Assembly (NCBI GenBank): GCA_964007475.1
Contig: OZ023273.1
Span: 7,273,234-7,337,233, forward strand
Length of the DNA: 64,000 nucleotides
Direction of reading: 5' to 3'
DNA from: Hybos culiciformis
Taxonomy: Eukaryota > Arthropoda > Insecta > Diptera > Hybotidae
The notes beneath the pieces are model-generated. The model was given only the letters and a program-made list of their open reading frames with translations, made no database searches and was not told the DNA's origin. Below are positions 26,458 to 35,488 of this stretch, one piece after another. Every line of letters begins with the position of its first letter. The stretch's first letter is position 1. The position numbers and the translations under genes were made by a program.

Positions 26458-26607
26458 TTTCGTGTTGAATATTACGTAATACCTAAACAAACATAATATC
26501 TCTCACAATATTTCAATACAGCCAAATACAAAAAAAAAAAGAGAAAAAATGAGAAAAAAAAATATTCTCTCTTTGCAACTACCTCTCCCCTACGCATTAA
26601 AACAGTA

Positions 26608-26790
26608 TATTGGATATGTAAACAAAATTTGTTATACAACTCGTTCTGTATTTACACAAAAATACATTGACACTTGTCAATTTATATCACTCGACCTTCG
26701 GTCTCGTGATATGAGTATTGACTCGTGTCAATGTATTTTTGTGTATACAGAACTCCTAATTAATAACAAATTTAGTTTACATATCCAATA
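26608..26790. mobile_element. 183-bp near-complete hairpin (foldback element)
   Basis: The left arm TATTGGATATGTAAAC... and the right arm ...GTTTACATATCCAATA complement each other along almost the whole length, including ACACAAAAATACATTGACAC facing GTGTCAATGTATTTTTGTGT. The apex is ATCACTCGACCTTCGGTCTCGTGAT-like. A TA dinucleotide precedes the left end but no duplication is evident on the right. The plus-strand frame at 26549-26791 is a translation of this hairpin, not a gene. Confidence 0.75.
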
Positions 26791-27815
26791 ATCTACTATT
26801 ATATCTAAGTAGTCGCTGGTTTTTAATTTTTTTTGTTTAATTTTTTCTAAGCCGCCGAATTCCCCCAAAACAAGTTATTTTAAGTCGACTGGCCGCAGCA
26901 GTCGAAGGACAAAAATCTACTAATCGCCGGCGAAAAAATCGATTGGCGTCATGTCTTATTTTAAATATTTATTTAGCCGATCCAGAAAATACTACTTGCC
27001 ATGAAGTTTCACTTCTTCCGTGTGTCCCGAGACTCACATATTTTTTTTTTATAATAATAAATGTCTAAAAGGCTTGTCTAAATCATGTAGTTTTGAATCC
27101 TGAGAACTACACTGAAGAATTTTTGAATATTAAAGATGCTTCCATATTTTTCAAAGGTTATATAAATATATATAAAATATACTAACGACATGTTATAGTT
27201 GCTTCTATAAGCCGTGTCGTGTAGTATCGGCTACTCGTTATAATACACTTATTGCAGGTTGCTAATGAATGCGGAGGAATGTGAATTTTAGTTTAATTAA
27301 AGTATCAAGTCTGAGTTTGGAATTTTCGATTCAATAAAACATAATATAAGATTAGAAATGAAAAACTTATGTGTAGCAAAAAATTTTACGTGTATAAAAA
27401 AAATGTAATAGATTTTTCAAAGTTATCAAATTCAATTTGTATAGTCAATAAAAATTCTTTAAAAGAACGTTAATAAATATCAAAAGAAAGAAATATTGTT
27501 CTGTTTACAAAGATAAACTAAGAATAAATGTTTTCTTTTGTATCCTTTTTTGGCTTAACTTGTATGATAGAGCAATGTAACACTTCTTGGCATTTCACTC
27601 AATTTATAATAATGATTTGACAGAAAAATTAATTTAAAAATAAAATTAAATGTATAGAAACTCTGGATTATGTTTAATCGAGTTCTACGTAAAATCCTTT
27701 ACTGACGAAGTTGTCTATTCTGTCGAAGAAAAGATTATTATGAAGATGAAAATATAATTATGTTGTATGTATTGATATTAAAAAAAAATATGTGTGAGCC
27801 TCATCCTCATAAGCT

Positions 27816-29150
27816 TACGAAAGAAGTTTAACTTCTTTATTTACTTGCAAATATTTATTTGGCTACGGACTCTGACTGATTTACTTTTGTAAGTGGAAGA
27901 GGGGGCTAAATTTTTTCTTACGAAATTTGTGTGTAATCATTTATTCTTTTTTACGTACCAAATTTGAATGAAATCGGACGAACTTTAGAAGTCGCTGGGT
28001 AGGATCAATCAATATTTTGTTACGAAATTTATGTGTTTAATCGTTTCCTCTTTTTATTTACCAAATTTGAATAAAATCACACGAACTTTAGAAGTCCGCC
28101 CTAGGGAATGCAAAACCGGTTTTTTGGATCCCGGAAATCCGGAAATGCGCCTGTTTTCGAATTTCAAAAAATTCGGAATTCAAAATGCTAAATTCCGAAT
28201 TTTTCGAATTTGGTGGAACTTTTACTGGCGGGAATTTTGACCAATTGTTTATTTTTTTTTTATTATTTAGGCATAAAGCATTAAAATTTACAAAAATTGA
28301 AATCTAAGTAGCTATCGCAAGTCTGCAAATACGTAAAACTTTTTTTCACATTAATCAACATTAACAAAATAAGTTGGAGTTCAGTGATTTATTTGGAATT
28401 CGAAGTGAAATTAAATTTTGCGATCAAGGGGGGCCCCCCGAGGAACACTTTTGGAAAATCTCTAATATAACTTATTAACAATGCTGCAGGAACATTTTCA
28501 ATAAAAATTCGATTAAAACTCAATGATAAAACATTGGATACTTTGTGTTTCAAATTTTTATTTTTCCATTCAGTTTATTCACTTTCGGTTTATTGAAAAG
28601 TATAAAATTTTATTTTAATAAAAAATATTTCATAATTTAATTTGTTATAATGTTTTGAACTAAATAAACTAATATTTATGTTAAAGAATAATTTAATTTA
28701 ATTTTTTAATATATTTTAATTTTTATATGAAATTCCGGAATAAACCGAAATCCGGATTTCATTTCAAGACAATTCCAAAAATCCGGAATTAAATTTTTAT
28801 TAAAAAAATGCATTCCCTAGTCCGACCCCCGTGGTGGTCGCTGGGTAGGATCAATCAATTTTTTGTTACGAAATTTACGTGTTTAATCGTTTCCTCTTTT
28901 TATTTACCAAATTTGAATGAAATTCTTTGTAACGAAATTTGAAGTGTAATCAGTTCCTCTCTTTACATACCAAATTTGAATGAAATCGGACGAACTTTTG
29001 AAGTGGGCCCTCAGGGGAGGCCAATCAAATTTGAAAATAGCCTATAACGACCCTTGATCTGAGACAAAGAAATAGTGTAAGTTTGAAAACGATCGGCTGA
29101 GCGGTTTAGGTACCTATTCGGAATAGACAAATAGACAAACAGCGTTTCTG
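27816..29150. repeat. Transposon-derived tandem repeat split by a hAT insertion
   Basis: About four diverged units of roughly 80-100 bp carry TTACGAAATTTRTGTGTWATC..., then TACCAAATTTGAATGAAATC, then GGACGAACTTTWGAAGT. They lie at about 27919-28019, 28020-28101, 28845-28920 and 28921-29001. GTCGCTGGGTAGGATCAATC recurs at about 27991 and 28836. The right end (29030-29150) has GTTTGAAAACGATCGGCTGA and GACAAATAGACAAACAG, a wording common at the ends of dispersed insect retroelements. I cannot assign a family. Motifs of the AAAGAAGTTTAACTTC type lie near both outer edges (27816 and 29534). Confidence 0.65.
28102..28819. mobile_element. hAT-type non-autonomous element, 718 bp, 8-bp target duplication
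   Basis: The terminal inverted repeat is TAGGGAATGCA, with TGCATTCCCTA at the right end. The flanks are GTCCGCCC (28094-28101) and GTCCGACC (28820-28827), an 8-bp duplication with one mismatch, as expected for hAT. The element interrupts the tandem repeat described for 27816-29150, so it is younger than that repeat. CCGGAAATCCGG-type palindromic words lie just inside both ends. A perfect GGGGGGCCCCCC palindrome lies at 28428-28439. No transposase; the frame at 28031-28240 is spurious. Confidence 0.8.
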
Positions 29151-30386
29151 TTTCATATGATATAATTTCACTAATTCGAAAAGGAAATAAACTAAATAAA
29201 TATTAACAACAAAATCAGTTGATCTTTAATTCTGTTATTGTACATTTTTTTAATTCTATCTATATGGTTTTTTTTTGTTTTTTGCTTTCCACCATCGTTA
29301 GTATTTTGTTATGTGTGTGTAGTATCGCTATTTTATTTTCGTAAATACATGCTACATGCTACAACGTCTTATATTTCCCTGCTTTTATATTTGTTTTTAC
29401 TTTTTAACATACTACATTCTGTGGTTATTACCCCTCTTTTGCAGCGTTGTGGCTTTTATTTTTCGTGACGCAGCACATACTATATTCTGTCTTCTTTTTT
29501 CCCCTATTTTGATCAAAAATTTTTAACAATACCTCGCTAAAGAAGTTAAACTTCAAAAATTAAATTGATTTTTCTGCTTAGCACGATTTGTTAGTGATTT
29601 AAAAATAATTTTGTTTTAGTTTATCATGATCTTGGTTTAATTGGTTCGAATAAAATTAATATCTCTTCTGTAATAGCTATTTCAACATTAACTTTATGAT
29701 CCAATAAGAGTTATTTTAAATTTTCCAAAATTAGTTATATTAGTTTATAGTAGCAATAACCCTGATCGATAGATACAAGTTAATGCCTTTGAGTTGAAGG
29801 TTGAAAATAAGGTTGAAAATAAGGAATATGTTTTACTTAAAAAAATATTCTTCAAACAAAAAAAAAAATTCAACATGTTAAGAATAAATATTCTCTTATA
29901 TTCTTATTTGCAAAAACCCACGCTTTTATCTTTTTAAAAACATCAAAAAATAAAAAATAAAAAAAAAATTAAAAATAAAAAAGAAAACATTCCAGGCAGC
30001 AGCGTAGCAAGATGTAACGTTCACTGAGACAAATAATCAATTCATCTAAGATAACTCTAATGTCAATATTGTAATGACTAAAATTTGTTGAATGTGAACT
30101 TTAATATAGTATATATATACTTTCATTTAGCTTTTTGTTTATTTTACTTTTATTTATTTATTTTATTTTTTTGTAAAGGACTTAAATATCATGTATCGTC
30201 CTTCTAAAGTGAAAAGAAATTGTAAATAATGATTTCGTATGTATAAACACATACAAATTATTCCGTCTACTGTGTGCTCATTGCCGCAGGTGATAATTTT
30301 AAATTAGATACTTAAAAGGACATTGGCTGCTAAAAAAAATATATATGATTGAAATAAAATATGAGTATAATATAAAGTTAAACGTA
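29151..30386. other. Gene-free DNA between repeats
   Basis: No supportable gene. A frame at 29238-29468 is Phe/Leu-rich with no motif and lacks splice or start context. A motif CTAAAGAAGTTAAACTTC lies at about 29534-29551 and is shared with three other places in the window. Confidence 0.5.
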
Positions 30387-30395
30387 GACGTAGGG

Positions 30396-31052
30396 GGGGG
30401 ATGGAAATAAGGCCGCGGGAAATAAGGGCGCGACGTTTTTTTGTTGCGGTCTTATTTCATTTTGAAAAATGAAATAAGGCCGCGAAGATTTTTTCTCGGC
30501 CTTATTTCGTTTTTCAAAATGAAATAAGGCCGCGAGAAAATCCTCGCGGTCTTATTTCATTTTTCAAAATGAAATAAGACCGCAAAAAATTCCTCGCAAA
30601 AAATTCCTACTTCGTTTTGAAAAATGAAATAAGGCCGCGACAAAAAAAAACAATTATTCGGAGGGCTAATTTCATTTTTATAAATGAAATAAGGCAGGGC
30701 GGCGGGCGGGCGGTTGGTCAGTGGGATTTGCGGCCTTATTTCGTCACAAGATTACGCGGCCTTATTTCGTTTTTCAAAATGAAATAAGGCCGCGATAAAA
30801 TCCTCGCGGCCTTATTTCATTTTTCAAAATGAAATTAGCCCTCCGATTATTTTTTTTTTTGTCGCGGTCTTATTTCATTTTTCAAAACGAAATAAGGCCG
30901 CGAGGAATTTTATGCGGTCTTATTTCATTTTTCAAAATGAAATAAGACCGCGAGGATTTTTTCGCGGCCTTATTTCATTTTTCAAAATGAAATAAGACCG
31001 CAACAAAAAACCTATCGCGGCCTTATTTCCCGCGGCCTTATTTCACTGCGCC
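30396..31052. mobile_element. Foldback transposon B, 657 bp, perfect 9-bp target duplication
   Basis: GACGTAGGG flanks both sides exactly (30387-30395 and 31053-31061). The ends are inverted (GGGGGATGGAAATAAGGCC on the left; the right end complements to GGCGCAGTGAAATAAGGCC). The interior is a chain of palindromic modules: GAAATAAGGCCGCG, a short A/T spacer and CGCGGCCTTATTTC, alternating with ATTTCATTTTTCAAAATGAAAT. A unique central segment (30701-30728) is GGCGGGCGGGCGG plus TTGGTCAGTGGGATT, shared with element A. No coding capacity. Probably the same superfamily as element A (Mutator- or Merlin-like by duplication length). Confidence 0.85.
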
Positions 31053-31144
31053 GACGTAGGGCTTGTTTTTTTTTTCAAAATGAACTTATGATGAAAACGA
31101 ACAAAAATAAAAAGTATTATTAATTTTTTTTAAGAAGTAATTTC

Positions 31145-31475
31145 GGTGGGGTGTCATAACTTCAAAAGAACATCACGTCAATTGACTTTGTGACTCAAAA
31201 ATTAAGTCATAAAAGTCAATTGACGTCATAACACTTCGGAAAAGGAATATACAGTCAATTGACCTTAAATCTCATTTGGTATAAATGCGACGCGAGGACC
31301 AATTTGTAGTTCTCATAAATTTTTTATTTAAAAAAAAAATTAATTGACTTTAAGTCGCTTTAAATTATGACTGTATATCCCTTTTCTGCAGTGTTATAAC
31401 GTCTATTGACTCGATTTTTGAGACAGAAAGTCTAAAGACATTAGGTATATCCAATTGACGTTATGACACCCCACC
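31145..31475. mobile_element. Inverted-repeat element, 331 bp
   Basis: The ends are GGTGGGGTGTCATAAC and GTTATGACACCCCACC, perfect inverted repeats of 16 bp. Inner sequences AAGTCAATTGACGTCATAACAC and GGAATATACAGTC are matched in inverted orientation on the right half, so nearly the whole element can fold back. The flanks are GTAATTTC and CTAATTTC (7 of 8 identical), suggesting an 8-bp target duplication. It sits only 92 bp after element B. No coding capacity. Confidence 0.8.
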
Positions 31476-32145
31476 CTAATTTCTAGCTACTTTTGATACT
31501 TTCTTTTCTTTTTTTTAGAATTTAATTTAATTTAATATAATTTTTATCATCATCATGAATTAAAATTAAATTATTAAAATTGTTCATCATTATTTTTTTT
31601 ATATAAATTTTATACTCGATTCGTTTGCTTTAAAATTGAAAGATATATTAATGCTTATTTATTTAACATTTAACATTTTTAAATCATTTGATACATGGAA
31701 ACAATGCCGGATTACTTTTAATAAGAACCAATGATTTATCATTGAGCTAAAATCACAATTAGAATTTTACTTTTGGCTCTAATTAATCAAGGTGAATAAA
31801 AATGCACAACTCTTTTTCTAATTATTTTCGTTTGGTGTTCGAATTCAGAATCAAGCAATTTTCTTAAATTTTTAAATAATTTAATTTCAATTAAATATTG
31901 ATTTGTCATGATAGAAACTTTTGAAGAAAAATTTCGAATACAAAATATAATATGGGGAAAATTTGGGGAGAAAGTTAACATCATAGCAGGTGGTACAAAT
32001 AATTAAACAAGCATTTTAATTTAATGAAATAATTGCATTCCTTTTATTATATTCATGGTTACAATCATTATTATTACGAATGAAAAATAATGCACTTCTA
32101 ATCATTATGTGAATTAAAATAGTTTAGTAAAGCTACAAGCACACG

Positions 32146-32163
32146 AAGCAGGTATACCTGCTT
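32146..32163. repeat. Perfect 18-bp palindrome
   Basis: AAGCAGGTATACCTGCTT is identical to its own reverse complement. It stands out from the A+T-rich context and lies about 70 bases before a possible retroelement scrap. Confidence 0.9.
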
Positions 32164-32229
32164 AATTATATCTGCAGAGGTAAAACGGGAGGTATCTGGA
32201 GATGGCTTCGGTTGGAATTTAAAATTTTA

Positions 32230-32344
32230 AGTACACTCAAAAAGTTGCGTGCAGCTCAAAAAATTTTTCTTCGTATAATAAGAACGTTCAACTTTGTTTT
32301 GAGCAATAATTACATGGCACTTTGTTTTATACTAGTAACTTTAT
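32230..32344 (+). pseudogene. Possible scrap of a non-LTR retrotransposon reverse transcriptase
   Basis: The plus-strand frame from 32230 reads STLKKLRAAQKIFLRIIRTF followed by less clear sequence. This resembles the segment after the catalytic palm of CR1/jockey/R1-type reverse transcriptases, where LRxxQRxxLxRI-like wording precedes a threonine-rich stretch. Only about 20-35 residues are comparable, with no catalytic motif, no start and no long frame, so it is at best a decayed fragment. A chance resemblance is possible. Confidence 0.3.
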
Positions 32345-35007
32345 TTATATTTTAAAAATTTTAAATAGTTTATTAATTTCATACTGTGATAAATATTCTT
32401 AATATACCATAATTTCAAGTTCAATTTCTGGACATATCATAATCAGCTGGTCATATCATAATGTCTTTAAGCTTTATAATTGAATAACGTGGTTTTTGTT
32501 CAAAATTAATTTTCTCCTAAAGCAAAAGAAAGTAATGAAATTGATATGTCAATCAAATAATCAACTAATGGAAAATTTTATGGAAGACATTGAACCATAA
32601 AATGGTTGAGGAAGAATAAATTTATTTATTAAAAGTTTTGGAACAATATTTGCGTTAGCCCTGTTGCTATTATTTTTTAATTATTTTACTGAAAAAGAAG
32701 AAAATATGCTGCTTATTTATAATGAGAGATTTATCACCTACTGTTTTGGATTCATTTATATACATATATTTTTTCCAATTAAGAAGTTAAAAGAACTCAA
32801 ATATAACCAGCAAAGCAATTTAACTATCAAGTGATGTAACGAGGGTTCAATTTTTATTTTTTGATTATGCTATATTATTGTACATGTGTGGTATATAGCT
32901 AAACTTTTATATTTTTTTTTAATTTTCAGTCAACAAACATGTTCATTTTTAAATTGAAATTTATACAGTTTTCATAAAATAATTGAGGTTCAGGTTAAGA
33001 GTAAAAATCTCAAATTTTATATAAAAACAATAAGGTTTATGCACAAATTATAGCTAACCTTTTGTTTGAAAATAAATTTCAATTAAAAAAATGTTCATTT
33101 GAATAATACAACATAAACACTTTATGTGGGTATATAATATTAATTAAAGTACGCACATAATGTATAAGTAATCTTCAAGTTTTATTCATTAGTATTATTC
33201 AAAAGTATTATGCCAAATAATCAATATACTTTAATAACTTTTTTGTTCATTTATTAAGATTTCTTAAGTATATATCTATTAAAGTAAAAAATTATGGAAT
33301 AAAGTTTGAATGAACGAAATTTTCAATATATTGTTCTTTAATATTTTTTCTGTCTAATACTTTTTTAATAATAAAGTTAACAAAAAAGAAACATATACAA
33401 AATATTGATTATTTGGCATAGGATTTATTTTTTTTATATTCTTAGAATAAAAAAAAAAGATTTTAATTCAATAAAGGAAGTTTATTATGATTTTTATCTG
33501 ATAATCGGTAACTTTTAAGATAACAAATATAATATGCTTCAATAATGAAGAACTCTGACAAATTAGTGTTTTTATTAGAAAAGTTATTAAGTTTTTGGTA
33601 TTTTCAAATCGCGTCGTCAGATATTTAGTTGGTTATTCACGGGCAATCGATTCCAATTTCCATCCGATAATTAATTTGTTATTTGCATCTTTGATGACAT
33701 TCTCAAAAATAATAAGGAATAACTTTAAAGCTTATTTTTAAATTTTATGAGTATTTAATATTCATTGTAAAAGAAATTGAATAAATGTAATATGTTGCAT
33801 TATAATACATGCACATTTATTATGCAAAACTTAGTTTCCTATATAATTATGTATTCAAGGAAAACCTTATTAGAAACTTTGAAGGAAAATTTACACATAT
33901 TTTTTTTTGATTAATCAAAAATACAGAATACAATTTATTGAACGTTAACGTGAAAACCTTCGTTTACAAATTTTCGAATTACTAAAAATTTGTTAAGTTT
34001 ATTATATGTATGTCTCTTGCTTTCATGTTTCTTTTTGTAATCCTGTGAAAATGTATTAAATTGTTTCAATGTTGAAAAAAATGTTTTATATTATTATTTT
34101 TGTGATTCATTTTTATTGTTAGGTGATTATACCTTATCGCTTAATATAATTGTTATTTAATTAATAATATAGAAATTTCACTGATATAGACAGTTATAAT
34201 GGTATATGTTTAATCTATTTGTACATTCTTAGATTCTTATTAAATAAATTTATGTATATGGGTAATTTTCTCTAAACAGCGACTTTCTATGTCCGTCGCA
34301 AAAATAACTCATATAAGCTTGCATAAAAATTAAACGAATGCAACAATATTTCAATTGCATGTCATTTTGTCTAAAGCACCCAAAAAAAAATAATTTTTAT
34401 AAATATGGACCACTTAGAGTTTATAATTTTTCTAAGAAATGTCATTCCCCTCTGTGTCCCTAGCTCAAAAACCACACAAACTAGCTTCTAAAAGTGAATT
34501 GAAAAGCAATATATTTTGGATACCTGGGATTGAAATTATTAATTACTGTCATATAAACCTAAGAAATTAAGAATGAATGAAATACCATCATTTGTTTTTT
34601 CCGTAGATAACATTTAAAGTTGTCCCTGGGTTTTCTTGTCATTCCCCTGTCGTAAAGAAAAACTTATTATATTATATATCTGGCAACACTTATATTAGCT
34701 AGACCTGATGATCACTTGTGTTACCAGAGACCCCATCTTGAATTGTTTTGTTTTCAGAAACAACCAGGAACCTGTAAGATTTGTGATTTCCTGTTGTATA
34801 TTGGTAAGTATTTTAATTGACTGTCATTACCGTGTGTCTCTTATTGGCCTTAATATTGTACCAAATCATAAACTTAAAATTAAATATTGTTTTAATTCCG
34901 TAACTTTAAAATTAGATCATTTTGGTAAGTATGTGGTTTTGGTAGTAGTCATGGAAACCTTACCTTTTGTCATTCCCCTGTCGGTCATTCCCTTGTCATT
35001 TCCTTGG

Positions 35008-35106
35008 CAGGGGAATGACATGCTATGACAGGGGAATGACATGCTGTGACAGGGGAATGACATGCCATGACAGGCGAATGGCATGATATGACAGGGGAAT
35101 GACATG
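35008..35106. repeat. 21-bp minisatellite, 4.7 copies
   Basis: The unit CAGGGGAATGACATGCTATGA starts at 35008, 35029, 35050, 35071 and 35092 with exact 21-bp spacing and only a few substitutions. It lies inside the 1.2-kb inverted-repeat element. Confidence 0.9.
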
Positions 35107-35253
35107 GAACATTGAGTTTCACAATCTGTGAATATTTAACAGGGCTGCCAGCTTGGGGAATTTTTTTTATTCAAACTGAGAAAATTTTTCAATTTCCGGG
35201 GGCAAAAAAAAAGTTAAAGGAATGTTTGGAAAATATGTGATTGTCATTCACCT

Positions 35254-35322
35254 GTCTCTTGTTGTCATTCCCCTGTCTCTTATTGTCATTCCCCTGTCTC
35301 CTATTGTCATTCCCCTGTCTAC
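35254..35322. repeat. 18-bp tandem repeat, four copies
   Basis: TTGTCATTCCCCTGTCTC-like units occur in tandem (35255, 35273, 35290 and 35306, approximately). They are the reverse complement of the core of the 21-bp array upstream, so the two arrays can pair. Confidence 0.8.
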
Positions 35323-35488
35323 CTTAAATTTTAAATTTATTTTTTCTTGAAACCGGTTTTGCTGACTGTATTTTATTGCTTAGAAATACTGTATAAATGC
35401 AATAAAAATAATTAAAAGAAAAAATAAAATAAAAATTTTTTTTGAAAAAATATTTTGAAATTGTGCAGTTTAGAGAAAATTACCCATA

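Larger units (their letters stand above)
31476..34257. other. Mostly gene-free A+T-rich DNA
   Basis: Apart from the palindrome at 32146 and the possible reverse-transcriptase scrap at 32230 listed separately, nothing was recognised. The minus-strand frame at 31787-31984 has no recognisable motif. Confidence 0.5.
34258..35488. mobile_element. Inverted-repeat element, about 1.2 kb, with internal minisatellites
   Basis: The left end TATGGGTAATTTTCTCTAAAC (34258 on) is matched by GTTTAGAGAAAATTACCCATA at the right end (about 35468-35488), a perfect inverted repeat of 21 bp. Inside, the 14-base word GTCATTCCCCTGTC recurs in both orientations: scattered plus copies at about 34642 and 34968, a tandem inverted array at 35008-35106, and a plus array at 35254-35322. 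The target duplication is ambiguous because the junctions are themselves palindromic (TATAT/ATATG). Open frames at 34708-35028 and 34917-35105 are repeat translations, and no transposase was recognised. Confidence 0.75.

Noticed and set aside
26549..26791. Plus-strand frame of 80 codons
   Set aside because: It translates the 183-bp hairpin and its flank.
32140..32230. Possible tRNA or SINE head around the AAGCAGGTATACCTGCTT palindrome
   Set aside because: I could not find A and B box promoters at proper spacing, nor a cloverleaf.
34708..35028. Plus-strand frame of 106 codons with some ordinary-looking composition
   Set aside because: It lies entirely within the 1.2-kb inverted-repeat element and ends in the minisatellite. 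No transposase or other motif is visible.
35008..35322. CRISPR-like regularly spaced repeats
   Set aside because: The units are contiguous tandem copies with no unique spacers, and they sit in a eukaryotic transposon.
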